Positions 1 to 8,714 of a DNA stretch of 64,000 nucleotides are shown in pieces. The stretch covers positions 1 to 64,000 of the forward strand of contig NZ_JAETWB010000010.1 in assembly GCF_016773205.1 (NCBI RefSeq), in the 5' to 3' direction. The notes beneath the pieces are model-generated. The model was given only the letters and a program-made list of their open reading frames with translations, searched no databases and was not told the DNA's origin. How positions within the stretch are numbered: position 1 is the stretch's first letter; each line of letters begins with the position of its first letter. The translations under genes were made by a program, and so were the position numbers. This stretch comes from Belnapia arida. Its GTDB lineage: Bacteria > Pseudomonadota > Alphaproteobacteria > Acetobacterales > Acetobacteraceae.

Positions 1-69
1 TACCCCGTGCCATGCCCGCCTCCTAACGCAGCCGCCGGACTACTCTACCGGCGGACCACTCCTAGGGGG

Positions 70-336
70 TCAGGTCAACAGGACAAATTGCCTGCAATGG
101 AATGCGCAACTTTTTGCGTAAATAAGAGAGTGAGTTTTTAGCAATGAGACAAGTATTGCCGCCAAAGAATTGTGCCAGAGGACATTGGAGTTTCTCCAAG
201 AGAAATTGAAGTAGTGCATACCAATGTCACTGCCAATTTTCGTGCTCCCAAACAAATCTATTTTTGCCACGCGGCCGTCCAACAGGACGACGTCCGCATA
301 TCGCTCCGACGCGAATTTGGAGGCAGGCGGCGCCAT
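70..336 (-). CDS. Small unknown protein coupled to the recombinase
   Basis: An 88-residue protein that I do not recognise. Its ATG overlaps the stop codon of the upstream recombinase by one base (TGATG), so it is probably translated by coupling. The first 30 residues look like ordinary coding sequence. The second half is richer in A+T and in Phe, Asn, His and Leu, unlike its neighbours, so the frame could be a truncated or foreign remnant. No signal peptide or known motif is visible. It may be an accessory protein of the recombinase, but that rests only on position. Confidence 0.45.
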   Translation of the reverse strand: MAPPASKFASERYADVVLLDGRVAKIDLFGSTKIGSDIGMHYFNFSWRNSNVLWHNSLAAILVSLLKTHSLIYAKSCAFHCRQFVLLT

Positions 337-1619
337 CAGTCGTTCTTTCCGGAATCGAGGGCGAGATCGTTTGCTAGGGTTTCGGCGATCTCATCTGACT
401 TGCGACGGATGTGCCGTTTGGCGTAGCGAGCGCCCATCGACGATTCGCCGCGCCATCCTTGGAGGCGGTTTCGAATCCTCACCTCCTCCGTCACTGATGG
501 GCGTTTTTCAGGGGGGAGGCTGTCGACGGTAGCGCTGAACTGGTCGTTCCAGGAACGTCGCACAGTATGGGGAGCGAGGAAGTCCGGAATGTTGGAATCT
601 TTCTCCCGGAGCCGCTCGAAGATCCTGTTGATCGCGCGGAGGCTGAGATGCGCTCCTCGCCCGTCCGTAAACAGGAAGCCTCGGCGCCTAGCGTTCTGCG
701 ACAACTTAGACCAAAAATCTTCCATGAACCTGTCGAAGGCGTCGGCGGTCTTGGGGTTGATGGGGACCGTGCGCGGGATTGTCTTCGACGTGTGTATCTC
801 AAACCGCCGAGTGCTGTATTTGACGTGGTCGGCCTTTGCCTCCCTGACCTCTGCGCGCCGAGCTCCTGTATCTAGCAACAGGCGCCAGATTAGGTAGTTT
901 CGAACTTGCACGAAACCCGGCGTGAACGGGTTTTGCTTTGCCCCCGGCAGCATCGCTTGGTCGATGCGCTGCAGGACGTCGCGATCGACACCTTCGAGCG
1001 TGGGTTCATCATCGCTGCCATGACTGCTCCGGGGAGCCCGCTGCCGCAACCGGGCCACGACGGCCTCTCCGAGCTTTTTCAGGTTCTCCGATGCACGCTG
1101 CTGGCGGTCGAGTGATCCCAGGCGCATGCCCAACTGCCACTCGACATAGGACGCAACCCAGCGGACGCGGGTTGCGATCTCGGCCGGATTGGTGACTGGA
1201 GGCACCGATCGCTCCAGCCGACGGGGGTCGGGCCGCGCATCCTCTAGGCGGACCACCCTTTGTCGCTCTGGTCGGGACGTGTGCGTTCGGGCGGCGCGTG
1301 CAGCCCATTCCACTTGGCCCACCGCCGTCAGGCAAAGGAAGTCGGCGAGGCTCTCAACATCCTCGATGGAGAGGAAGTTGCCCTGCCGTAGGTCATGGTC
1401 CAGATCCCGTCCGAGCACCCCGGCCCACATCCGGGCCATCCCGAGCGTGCGTAGGACCTTCACGACCGTGTTCGGCGAGCGGGACGCTTTCCCGTACTCG
1501 ACGGTGGCGTACACGTTTGGCCAGAACGCCGGGCAGCCGCAGCCCTCTCTACGGTCCAGCAGCACTGCTAGTTCCTGCCCGGATCGGGACGGGAACCTAC
1601 GAACCTCAAACGGCAACAT
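336..1619 (-). CDS. Tyrosine recombinase / site-specific integrase
   Basis: A 427-residue phage-type integrase. The C-terminal catalytic domain shows the first catalytic Arg at about 254 (TGARRAEVRE), the HxxR box at 351-354 (HTVRRSW) and the nucleophile Tyr399 (GARYAKRH). The N-terminal 200 residues would hold the arm- and core-binding domains and match no subfamily I can name. Known members cut and rejoin DNA at attachment sites through a 3'-phosphotyrosyl link. It starts about 80 bases from the nrdA terminator and its stop overlaps the next small gene. No matching attachment repeat or tRNA is visible, so any element it belongs to extends beyond the left edge. Confidence 0.85.
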   Translation of the reverse strand: MLPFEVRRFPSRSGQELAVLLDRREGCGCPAFWPNVYATVEYGKASRSPNTVVKVLRTLGMARMWAGVLGRDLDHDLRQGNFLSIEDVESLADFLCLTAVGQVEWAARAARTHTSRPERQRVVRLEDARPDPRRLERSVPPVTNPAEIATRVRWVASYVEWQLGMRLGSLDRQQRASENLKKLGEAVVARLRQRAPRSSHGSDDEPTLEGVDRDVLQRIDQAMLPGAKQNPFTPGFVQVRNYLIWRLLLDTGARRAEVREAKADHVKYSTRRFEIHTSKTIPRTVPINPKTADAFDRFMEDFWSKLSQNARRRGFLFTDGRGAHLSLRAINRIFERLREKDSNIPDFLAPHTVRRSWNDQFSATVDSLPPEKRPSVTEEVRIRNRLQGWRGESSMGARYAKRHIRRKSDEIAETLANDLALDSGKND

Positions 1620-1700
1620 GTTTCCGAACCCCGAACCGTCACGATAAGGTCTATCCTACCTTCCGTTACGGTTTCCTAGAAGAGGGCTGGAAAAAGCTAA

Positions 1701-1730
1701 GACGGACAGGGGCTTCCATCCCTGTCCGTC
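1701..1730 (-). terminator. Rho-independent terminator of nrdA
   Basis: A perfect 11-bp stem (1701-1711 with 1720-1730, gacggacaggg and its complement) encloses an 8-base loop. On the minus strand the stem is followed by TTAGCTTTTT, the expected U tract. It lies about 30 bases past the nrdA stop codon. Confidence 0.85.
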
Positions 1731-1761
1731 CATCCAAGTTTCCGTTTTTATATAGGTCTCG

Positions 1762-3627
1762 CTACTGGCAGGCCAGGCATTCCTCGTAATCCGTCGTTGA
1801 GGTCTGCGCGCCGCGGGCCACCAGCGGCAGCGCCGCGTCGGCCGCGGTCGGCACATGGGCCGCCATGATGTCTTCCTGGCCGACGATCTTCTCGCTGATC
1901 GTGTCGGCGCGCTGGATGGACAGGCTGCGGCAGTAGTAGAGCGACTTCACCCCGCGCTTCCAGGCCATGACGTGGATCTGGTGCAGGTCGCGCTTGTGGA
2001 TGTTGGCGGGGAGGAAGAGATTCACCGACTGGCTCTGGCAGATGAAGGGCGAGCGGTCGGCGGCGTGCTCCACCACCCAGCGCTGGTCGAGCTCGAAGGC
2101 GGTCTTGAAGGTGGCGCGCTCCGGCTCGGTCAGGAAGTCGAGATGCTGCACGCTGCCCTTGCGGACGGTGATGCTGGTCCAGGTGTCCTCGTCGTCGCGG
2201 CCGTGCTTCGCCAGCACCTTCTTCAGGTACGGGTTGCGGACGATGTAGCTGCCCGACAGCGTTTTGTGGTTGTAGACATTCGCCGCGATCGGCTCGATCC
2301 CCGGGCTCGCGCCCCCGGTGATGATGGAGATCGAGGCGGTCGGCGCGATCGCCATCTTGTTCGAGAAGCGCTCCATGAAGCCGTATTCGGCGGCGTCCGG
2401 GCAGGGCCCGCGCTCCTCGGCCAGCTGGCGGCTGGCGGTGTCGGCCTGCTCGCGGATGTGCCTGAACATCCGCTTGTTCCACACCTTCGCCACCACGCTC
2501 TCGAAGGGCACGTTCTGGGCCTGGAGGAAGCTGTGGAAGCCCATCACGCCGAGGCCGACGGAGCGCTCGCGCATCGCCGAGTACTTCGCCTTCGCCATGC
2601 TGTCGGGCGCGGTGTCGATGAAGTTCTGCAGCACGTTGTCGAGGAAGCGCATCACGTCGGGGATGAAGCGCGGGTCGTCCTTCCACTCGAACCAGGTCTC
2701 GAGGTTGAGGGAGGAGAGGCAGCAGACGGCGGTGCGGTCGCGGCCGTGCTGGTCGCGGCCGGTGGGCAGGGTGATCTCGGAGCAGAGGTTGGAGGTCTTG
2801 ACCTCGAGCCCGGCCAGCTTGTGGTGCGCCGGCATCGCCTTGTTCACATGGTCGGAGAAGACGAGGTAGGGCTCGCCGGTCTCGATGCGGGCGGTGAGGA
2901 TGCGGATCCAGAGGGCGCGGGCGGAGATCTTCCGCATGATCGCGCCGTCCTTCGGGCTGCAGAGCGGCCACTCCTCATCGGCCTCGACGGCGCGCATGAA
3001 GGCGTCCGAGATCAGCAGGCCGTGGTGGAGGTTCAGCGCCTTGCGGTTCGGGTCGCCGCCGGTCGGGCGGCGGATCTCGATGAACTCCTCGACCTCGGGG
3101 TGGCTGACGGGGAGGTAGACGGCGGCCGAGCCGCGGCGGAGGGAGCCCTGGGAGATGGCGAGCGTCAGGCTGTCCATGACGCGGATGAAGGGGACGACGC
3201 CGGAGGTCTTGCCGTTGCGGCCGACCTTCTCGCCGATGCCGCGGAGGTTGCCCCAGTAGCTGCCGATGCCGCCGCCCTTGGCCGCCAGCCAGACATTCTC
3301 GTTCCAGAGGCCGACGATGCCGTCCAGGCTGTCATCCGCCTCGTTCAGGAAGCAGGAGATGGGCAGGCCACGCGTGGTGCCGCCGTTGGACAGCACGGGC
3401 GTCGCCGGCATGAACCAGAGCTTGGAGATGTAGTCGTAGATGCGCTGGGCATGCGCCGCATCGTCGCCATAGGCCGAGGCGACGCGGGCGAAGAGGTCTT
3501 GGTAGCTTTCGCCGGGCAGCAGGTAGCGGTCATCCAGCGTCGCCTTGCCGAAATCCGTCAGCCGCGCGTCGCGGCTGCGATCGACCTGAACCTGGTGATG
3601 ACCTGCAAGCTGAACCGTATCGAACAC
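1762..3627 (-). CDS. nrdA: Class I ribonucleotide reductase, alpha subunit
   Basis: A 621-residue catalytic subunit that reduces ribonucleotides to deoxyribonucleotides. The first redox Cys is in LPISCFLNE, the active-site N-x-C-x-E motif is SNLCSEI, the partner Cys is in AVCCLSSLN, and the C-terminal tail ends in ECLACQ, the CxxC pair re-reduced by thioredoxin or glutaredoxin. No N-terminal ATP-cone is present, as the barrel begins almost at once. I chose the GTG at 3627, preceded by GGAAGGGG. An ATG at 3687 would add 20 residues but lies inside an NrdR box, so it is unlikely to be translated. No beta subunit (nrdB) is adjacent. Expression is probably repressed by NrdR through the two upstream boxes. 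Confidence 0.93.
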   Translation of the reverse strand: MFDTVQLAGHHQVQVDRSRDARLTDFGKATLDDRYLLPGESYQDLFARVASAYGDDAAHAQRIYDYISKLWFMPATPVLSNGGTTRGLPISCFLNEADDSLDGIVGLWNENVWLAAKGGGIGSYWGNLRGIGEKVGRNGKTSGVVPFIRVMDSLTLAISQGSLRRGSAAVYLPVSHPEVEEFIEIRRPTGGDPNRKALNLHHGLLISDAFMRAVEADEEWPLCSPKDGAIMRKISARALWIRILTARIETGEPYLVFSDHVNKAMPAHHKLAGLEVKTSNLCSEITLPTGRDQHGRDRTAVCCLSSLNLETWFEWKDDPRFIPDVMRFLDNVLQNFIDTAPDSMAKAKYSAMRERSVGLGVMGFHSFLQAQNVPFESVVAKVWNKRMFRHIREQADTASRQLAEERGPCPDAAEYGFMERFSNKMAIAPTASISIITGGASPGIEPIAANVYNHKTLSGSYIVRNPYLKKVLAKHGRDDEDTWTSITVRKGSVQHLDFLTEPERATFKTAFELDQRWVVEHAADRSPFICQSQSVNLFLPANIHKRDLHQIHVMAWKRGVKSLYYCRSLSIQRADTISEKIVGQEDIMAAHVPTAADAALPLVARGAQTSTTDYEECLACQ

Positions 3628-3681
3628 CGCGCTATCCCCTTCCAGTCCCCGGTGGGGGAGAATGCATCCAGCAGCGACGTG

Positions 3682-3697
3682 ACACAAGATATTGTCG
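3682..3697. promoter_or_regulatory. NrdR box, proximal
   Basis: The 16-mer acacaagatattgtcg agrees at 13 of 16 positions with the NrdR consensus acaCwAtATaTwGtgt as I recall it. It lies about 55 bases upstream of the chosen nrdA start, within the expected promoter. Confidence 0.72.
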
Positions 3698-3713
3698 TCT
3701 GCACCCCCTCATA

Positions 3714-3729
3714 ACACCAGATGGGGTGT
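3714..3729. promoter_or_regulatory. NrdR box, distal
   Basis: The palindromic 16-mer acaccagatggggtgt keeps the outer arms of the NrdR consensus (about 11 of 16). Its centre is 32 bp from that of the first box, about three helical turns, the known spacing of paired NrdR boxes. Confidence 0.6.
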
Positions 3730-3945
3730 TTGGTTCCGGCGCGGCGCGAAAGCGGGCCGAGCGCCGATGTTCATATTCCGTTCATGGATAAGCGGTCATT
3801 GCGGGTGAGTCCGTCAAGCCTCATCGCCATCCATCCCCATGATCCCCGCTATCCACAGGCCCGTCGCAACGCAGGCGTGACGGATTGCCGGGCGGGACAG
3901 GGTTTTGCATGCTCCCCGGAGACGGATGCGAAGGGAGGATCGGCC

Positions 3946-4299
3946 ATGGTCTGGCGTCGGCATCTCGCGGGACTCGGCCTGGCGCTGCTGCCGGGGCTGG
4001 CGGCGGCGCAGGGCGCCGGGGTCAGCCTGTTCAAGGTGGTCGGGCCGCGGGACGAGGTAACGATCGGCCTCACCGAGGCGGAGCTGGCGCGGCTCGGCAG
4101 CGGGCCGGCGGTTGAGCGACTCGCCCGCGCGCTGGTGGCCGAGGGGCAGGTCACCGCCTGGCGCTACGCTGTCGGGCGGGCACCGGACGGGGCAACGCGA
4201 TTCGCCGCCACCGGACGAGTGGCGATCCTCAGGAGCGAGAGCCTGCGAATCGAGCCCTATGCGGCCGCGCTGCCGGTGGCGCCGCCGCCTGCGGAATAG
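3946..4299 (+). CDS. Small exported protein of unknown function
   Basis: A 117-residue protein. The start at 3946 follows the ribosome-binding site gaaGGGAGG and is the first residue of a clear Sec signal peptide (positive MVWRRH, hydrophobic LAGLGLALLPGL, AAAQ cleavage region near residue 21). The frame is open further upstream, but that extension has no signal character. The mature part is about 95 residues of mixed helix and strand with a Pro-rich tail, so it is probably periplasmic. I do not recognise a family. It stands alone between the nrdA promoter and the kinase gene, and a hairpin follows its stop. Confidence 0.7.
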   Translation: MVWRRHLAGLGLALLPGLAAAQGAGVSLFKVVGPRDEVTIGLTEAELARLGSGPAVERLARALVAEGQVTAWRYAVGRAPDGATRFAATGRVAILRSESLRIEPYAAALPVAPPPAE

Positions 4300-4830
4300 G
4301 AAGCGTGCCGCGGCGCCGGACGAGGCGCCGCGTGTTCGCAGATCCTTCATGACCGCGGCATGACGGCGGCCGGGCGCCAGGGTGGCGCTGTCGGCAGATG
4401 CGCGCGAGCACGGCGCGGGAATGGGTTGTGCTCCCGGCCCGGGAGGCATCGGCACCGCAAGGTCCATCGAGGCCGCGCCGGGAGGACATGCGCGAGCGCA
4501 CCCGGAACGAGCACCCCGACCTGAAGATGCGTGAAGGCAACCATCGGCCCTTCGCGGCGCTGCATGCCCGGAGCGGGCGGGCGCCGACCCTGGTTGCCCG
4601 CCCCTCAAAGCCCGCGTGAGGGCCGGCGGCCGCCATGGCAAGGCCGGCTACCGGCCCGCAGGATTTTACGTTGCCAGTGCAGGATTCCACCATGGCCGGT
4701 TGGCCCGCATCGCCCAACGCCTTCCTCGCCCATGTACCGAGCGATGACGCCGCTGGCCCCCTGCGCCCGGGCTGCTGCCGCGCCGCCGGCGAGGCCGGGC
4801 CGCGGGGCGTGCCCCGGGCATCCGACGCCC
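4300..4830 (+). other. Gap upstream of the histidine kinase
   Basis: A gap of 531 bases. Apart from the hairpin just after the exported protein, I see no conserved feature. The kinase frame stays open upstream to 4531, but the extra 100 residues are Arg- and Pro-rich and look non-coding. An ATG at 4732 is a possible alternative start for the kinase. Confidence 0.5.
4309..4332. terminator. Hairpin after the exported protein
   Basis: A perfect 9-bp stem (cgcggcgcc / ggcgccgcg) with a 6-base loop lies 10 bases after the stop codon. It is a strong hairpin but no T run follows, so a terminator role is uncertain. Confidence 0.45.
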
Positions 4831-7818
4831 ATGCATGACCAGCCCGGCCCCGATCCGGAGGAGCTCCGCCGGGAACGGGCGGCGCTGCAACGGGAGGTCG
4901 AGCGACTCCGGCAGGAGCTCGAGGGGGCCAGGCGGGCGCCGGCCGGCCCTGCGGCGGAGCTGGGCGCCCTGCTCGACCAGCGCATCGCGGAGGACCAGGC
5001 CCGGCTAATTGCTTCCCGGGCAGCCGCGACCCTTCGCGGGCATGCCGATGCGGAGCCGGCCGCCGGCTGGCACGAGGCGGAGCTGCGCACGGTCATCGAG
5101 GGCGCGATCGATTGCGCCATCGTCGTCACCGGCCGTGACGGGCACGTCCTGTCCTGGAATCCCGGCGCAGGCGCCCTGCTCGGCTGGGGCGAGGCGGCGG
5201 CGCTGGCGGGGATGCCGCTGGACGCCGCGCTGGAACCCGGTGACGAGGCAGCGGCCGGCGCGCTCGCGGCGGATGCCGCGACGGTGCTGGGCGGCGGCCG
5301 GGTCTCGCGCGAGGGCTGGGTGCGGCGGCGGGGCAACGGCCGGGCCTGGGTCGCCATCGAGGCGATGCCGCTGCGCGCACCCGGCGAGGCCACGCCGGTC
5401 GGCGCGGTCTGGATGCTGCACGACCGCAGCGCGGCCCGCCTGGCCGAGGCGGCGCTGCGGGAGGAGGAGGCGAAGTACCGCATCCTCTTCGAGGCGATGG
5501 ACGAGGGGGTGATGATCTTCGAGCGGCTGCCGCAGCGCCCCAATGGGCTGCGCGACTGGCGCTACGTGACGATGAACCCGGCCTCGCAGGCGATGTTCCG
5601 CACCGGCGATCTCACCGGGCGGTCGGTGCGCGACCACTTCCCCGACGAGGACGAGGGTTGGTACGACATCTTCGACCGCGCGCTCGAAACCGGCGAGGTG
5701 GCGCGCTTCGAGCGCGAGGCGCGCTCCCAGGGCAGGATCCTGCAGATGTACGTCGCCCGGGTGCAGGACCAGGCACGCGGCCGGATCATGGTGGTGATGC
5801 AGGACGTCACGACGCACCGCCGCGCCGAGGCGGCGCTGCGCGAGAGCGAGGAGCGTTTCCGCAGCTTCGCCGAGAACTCGGCCGACGTGCTGTGGATCGC
5901 GGGCGAGCAGGGGGCGAGGCTGGAATACCTCTCGCCGGCCTTCGAGCGCATCTTCGGCGAGCCGCGCGACCACCTCCTGGCCGATCTCGGCCGCTGGCGC
6001 GACCTGGTGCACCCGGAGGACCGCGCGGCCGCCTTCGAGGCGATGCCGCGCGCCCTCGCGGGCGAGACGGTGGTCGCGCAGTACCGCGTGGTGCGGCCGG
6101 CGGATGGCCGGGTCGCCCACCTGCGCGACACCGGCTTCCCGATCCGCGATGCCTCGGGCCGGGTCGCGCGAGTCGCCGGCATCGTGCAGGACGTCTCCGA
6201 CATGGTCGCGGCCAGCGGCGCGCTGGAGACGGAGAAGGAGCGCTTCCGCCGGCTGGCCGAGGGCATCCCGCAGCTCGTCTGGCGCTCGGCGGATGGCGGG
6301 GACTGGAGCTGGGCCAGCCCGCAATGGATCGCCTTCACCGGCCTCACGGATGCGGCGAGCCGCGGGCCGGGCTGGCTGGGCGCGGTCCACCCTGACGACC
6401 GGGCGGTGGTGCGGGCGGCCTGGGGCCGTGCCGCCGCGATGGACATCGTCGATGCCGAGTGCCGCCTGCGCCGCGCCGCGGACGGCACCTGGCGCTGGTT
6501 CCAGATGCGCGGGGCGCGCGGCCCGGCCGTCGGCGCGGGCGGCGCCGCGGAATGGCTCGGCGCCTGCGCCGACATCGACGATACCATCCGCGCGCGCGAG
6601 GCGCTGACCCGCGGCGCCGAGGAGCTGGAGGCGCGGGTGGCCGAGCGGACCGGGGAGCTGATGGCCGCCGAGGAGAGCCTGCGCCAGGCGCAGAAGATGG
6701 AGGCGATCGGCCAGCTCACCGGCGGCATCGCGCATGACTTCAACAACATGCTGCAGGGCGTGACCGGCGCGCTCGAGATGGCGCGGCGGCGGATGGATGA
6801 GGGCCGGGCCGGCGATGCCGCGCGCTACATGCTGGCGGCGCGCGACGCGGCCGGGCGCGCGGCCGGCCTCACCCGCCGGCTGCTCGCCTTCGCGCGGCGC
6901 CAGCGGCTCGACCCGAAGCCGCTGAAGCCGGAGGCGCTGGCGGCGGGGATGGCCGACATGCTGCGGCGGATGGTCGGGCCCGCGATCGCGCTCGAACTGC
7001 GGCTGGAGGATGGCGCCGGCGCCGTGCTGTGCGACCCGAACGAGTTGGAGAGCGCCATCCTCAACCTCTGCATCAATGCGCGGGATGCGATGCCGGAGGG
7101 CGGGAGCCTGACGATCGCCAGCCGCGGGGCCCGGCTCGGGGCGGCGGCATTACGGCCTGACGAGGCGGCGCTGCCGGGCGACTTCATCGAGATCGCGGTG
7201 CGGGACACCGGCACGGGCATGGCGCCCGAGGTCATGGAGCGGGTGCTGGAGCCATTCTTCACCACCAAGCCGCAAGGCCAGGGCACCGGCCTCGGCCTGA
7301 GCCAGGTCTTCGGCTTCGTGCGGCAGTCCGGCGGCGTGCTGCGCATCGCCAGCACGCCGGGGCGCGGGACGACGGTGCGCCTGCTGTTGCCGCGGCACGC
7401 CGGAGGGGCTGCGGCCGTCCCCGACGAGGCCGGCGGGATGGAGCAGGCGGAGCTGGCCGCCGCCGGGGCGACGGTGCTGATGGTGGACGACGAGACGACG
7501 GTGCGCACGCCGGCGGCCGAGCGGCTGCGCGACCTCGGCTACCATGTGGTCGAGGCGCCCGACGGCCCGGCGGCGCTGCGGCTGCTGGACGAGGGGCTGC
7601 GCCCCGACCTCCTGGTGACGGATGTCGGCCTGCCGGGCCGGATGGATGGGCGCAGCGTGGCCGAGGCGGCGCAGGACCGGCTGCCGGGCCTGCCGGTGCT
7701 GTTCATTACCGGCTTCGCGCGGGTAGCGCTGCCGGACGACGCGGCGGTGATCCCGAAGCCCTTCGACCTGGAGGTGCTGGCGCGCGCGATCACGGCGGCG
7801 CTGCCGCGCGAGGGGTGA
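4831..7818 (+). CDS. Hybrid sensor histidine kinase with four PAS domains
   Basis: A 995-residue signalling protein. The order is a charged coiled coil (about 8-45), four PAS-like domains (roughly 84-195, 213-330, 335-455 and 468-590, the later ones beginning with ERFR motifs), a second coiled coil, a HisKA domain with phospho-acceptor His635 in GGIAHDFNN, an HATPase domain with N-box and G-box motifs (NLCINARDAM, DTGTGM, GTGLGLS), and a receiver domain (DD pair in LMVDDE, phospho-acceptor Asp931 in VTDVGLPG, conserved Lys in PKPF). There is no transmembrane segment, so it is probably cytoplasmic. It autophosphorylates and passes phosphate to its own receiver. No separate response regulator is adjacent, and the signal is unknown. 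The start is uncertain because no good ribosome-binding site is visible. Confidence 0.9.
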   Translation: MHDQPGPDPEELRRERAALQREVERLRQELEGARRAPAGPAAELGALLDQRIAEDQARLIASRAAATLRGHADAEPAAGWHEAELRTVIEGAIDCAIVVTGRDGHVLSWNPGAGALLGWGEAAALAGMPLDAALEPGDEAAAGALAADAATVLGGGRVSREGWVRRRGNGRAWVAIEAMPLRAPGEATPVGAVWMLHDRSAARLAEAALREEEAKYRILFEAMDEGVMIFERLPQRPNGLRDWRYVTMNPASQAMFRTGDLTGRSVRDHFPDEDEGWYDIFDRALETGEVARFEREARSQGRILQMYVARVQDQARGRIMVVMQDVTTHRRAEAALRESEERFRSFAENSADVLWIAGEQGARLEYLSPAFERIFGEPRDHLLADLGRWRDLVHPEDRAAAFEAMPRALAGETVVAQYRVVRPADGRVAHLRDTGFPIRDASGRVARVAGIVQDVSDMVAASGALETEKERFRRLAEGIPQLVWRSADGGDWSWASPQWIAFTGLTDAASRGPGWLGAVHPDDRAVVRAAWGRAAAMDIVDAECRLRRAADGTWRWFQMRGARGPAVGAGGAAEWLGACADIDDTIRAREALTRGAEELEARVAERTGELMAAEESLRQAQKMEAIGQLTGGIAHDFNNMLQGVTGALEMARRRMDEGRAGDAARYMLAARDAAGRAAGLTRRLLAFARRQRLDPKPLKPEALAAGMADMLRRMVGPAIALELRLEDGAGAVLCDPNELESAILNLCINARDAMPEGGSLTIASRGARLGAAALRPDEAALPGDFIEIAVRDTGTGMAPEVMERVLEPFFTTKPQGQGTGLGLSQVFGFVRQSGGVLRIASTPGRGTTVRLLLPRHAGGAAAVPDEAGGMEQAELAAAGATVLMVDDETTVRTPAAERLRDLGYHVVEAPDGPAALRLLDEGLRPDLLVTDVGLPGRMDGRSVAEAAQDRLPGLPVLFITGFARVALPDDAAVIPKPFDLEVLARAITAALPREG

Positions 7819-7843
7819 CGGCGGCGGCGCGGGCGGGGGCCGC

Positions 7844-8566
7844 TCAGGCTCTGGCGCGCATTGCCCGCGGCCTGGCCGGGGCCTCGCCCTCGAATTGCAG
7901 GGCGCCGCTCAGGAAGGCGGTCATCCGCTCGATCTCGGCCTTCAGCTCCCGCGCAGCCTCCTCGCCGGCGCCACGGCGCAGGGCGGCGAGGATCGGCCCG
8001 TGCCGGTGCGCCGCCTCCGGCGGGCTCCCCATCACGATCCAGCGGGCCTCCCAGAAGAGCGGGCCGCGCCGCAGCCAGAGCGCCTCGATTATGCCGAGCA
8101 GCATCGGCGCCCCCGCCCGGCGGTAGAGGCCGAACAGGAATTCGCGGTCCTTCTGCAGGCAGAGTTCGGGCCGGCCGGCGGCGCGCGCGGCATCCTGCTC
8201 GGCCACCACCGCCGCCAGCGCGTCGAGCGTGCCTGCATCCACCCGCCCTGCGGCCAGACGGATGGCGAGCGGCTCCAACTCGGCGCGGATCGCGCTGACC
8301 TCCTGGAAGGCGGCGCGGGTCAGGCGAGGGACCAGGACGGTGCCCGAGGGCAAGGCGTCGAGCGCCTGTTCGGTGGCGAGGCGGCGCAGTGCGGTCCGGG
8401 CGGGCATCGGGCTGGTGCCGAGCGCCTCGGCGATGCGGCGGATCGACAGCTTCTCGCCCGGGGTGAAGACCCCCTCCACCAGCGCCTGGCGCAGCCGGCG
8501 GTAGGCCTGCTCCTCGAGTGGCAGCTCTTCGGCGGCGATATCGTGGGTGGAAAGAGTGATTGTCAT
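7844..8566 (-). CDS. GntR-family (FCD) transcriptional regulator
   Basis: A 240-residue regulator. The N-terminal winged helix runs to about residue 75 (LRQALVEGVFTPGEKLSIRR, then an SPMPARTALRRL recognition helix). A C-terminal all-helical FCD effector domain follows, with His in an AHRHGPIL segment of the kind that binds metal or a carboxylate ligand. Such proteins are usually repressors released by a carboxylic or amino acid. It is transcribed divergently from the aminotransferase gene and separated from it by a perfect palindrome typical of FCD operators, so it probably controls the aminotransferase and binding-protein pair and itself. Confidence 0.9.
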   Translation of the reverse strand: MTITLSTHDIAAEELPLEEQAYRRLRQALVEGVFTPGEKLSIRRIAEALGTSPMPARTALRRLATEQALDALPSGTVLVPRLTRAAFQEVSAIRAELEPLAIRLAAGRVDAGTLDALAAVVAEQDAARAAGRPELCLQKDREFLFGLYRRAGAPMLLGIIEALWLRRGPLFWEARWIVMGSPPEAAHRHGPILAALRRGAGEEAARELKAEIERMTAFLSGALQFEGEAPARPRAMRARA

Positions 8567-8577
8567 GGGCCGGTCTT

Positions 8578-8587
8578 TGTGATCACA
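8578..8587. promoter_or_regulatory. Candidate GntR operator
   Basis: A perfect palindrome TGTGATCACA lies 11 bases upstream of the GntR start and about 130 bases before the divergent aminotransferase start. GntR/FCD regulators commonly bind GT-n(2-3)-AC palindromes of this kind. The assignment is inference. Confidence 0.6.
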
Positions 8588-8714
8588 TTTTTACGGTGAA
8601 TGATATGCCGAAATAAGGCTGCAGCCTCAGGGAGCCGTCCAAGCAGCCCATACCGGAGTGCCCGCCCATGCCCAACCGGTCCCCATCCGCCCGCCCTATC
8701 CATGGAGCCATGCC

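Noticed and set aside
1855-3714. 619-codon open frame on the plus strand across nrdA
   Set aside because: It is an antisense shadow of nrdA, with composition dominated by Val, Ala, Asp, Gly and Arg and no family motifs.
5005-6735. 576-codon open frame opposite the histidine kinase
   Set aside because: An antisense frame caused by the high GC content; the kinase frame carries unambiguous PAS, HisKA and receiver motifs.
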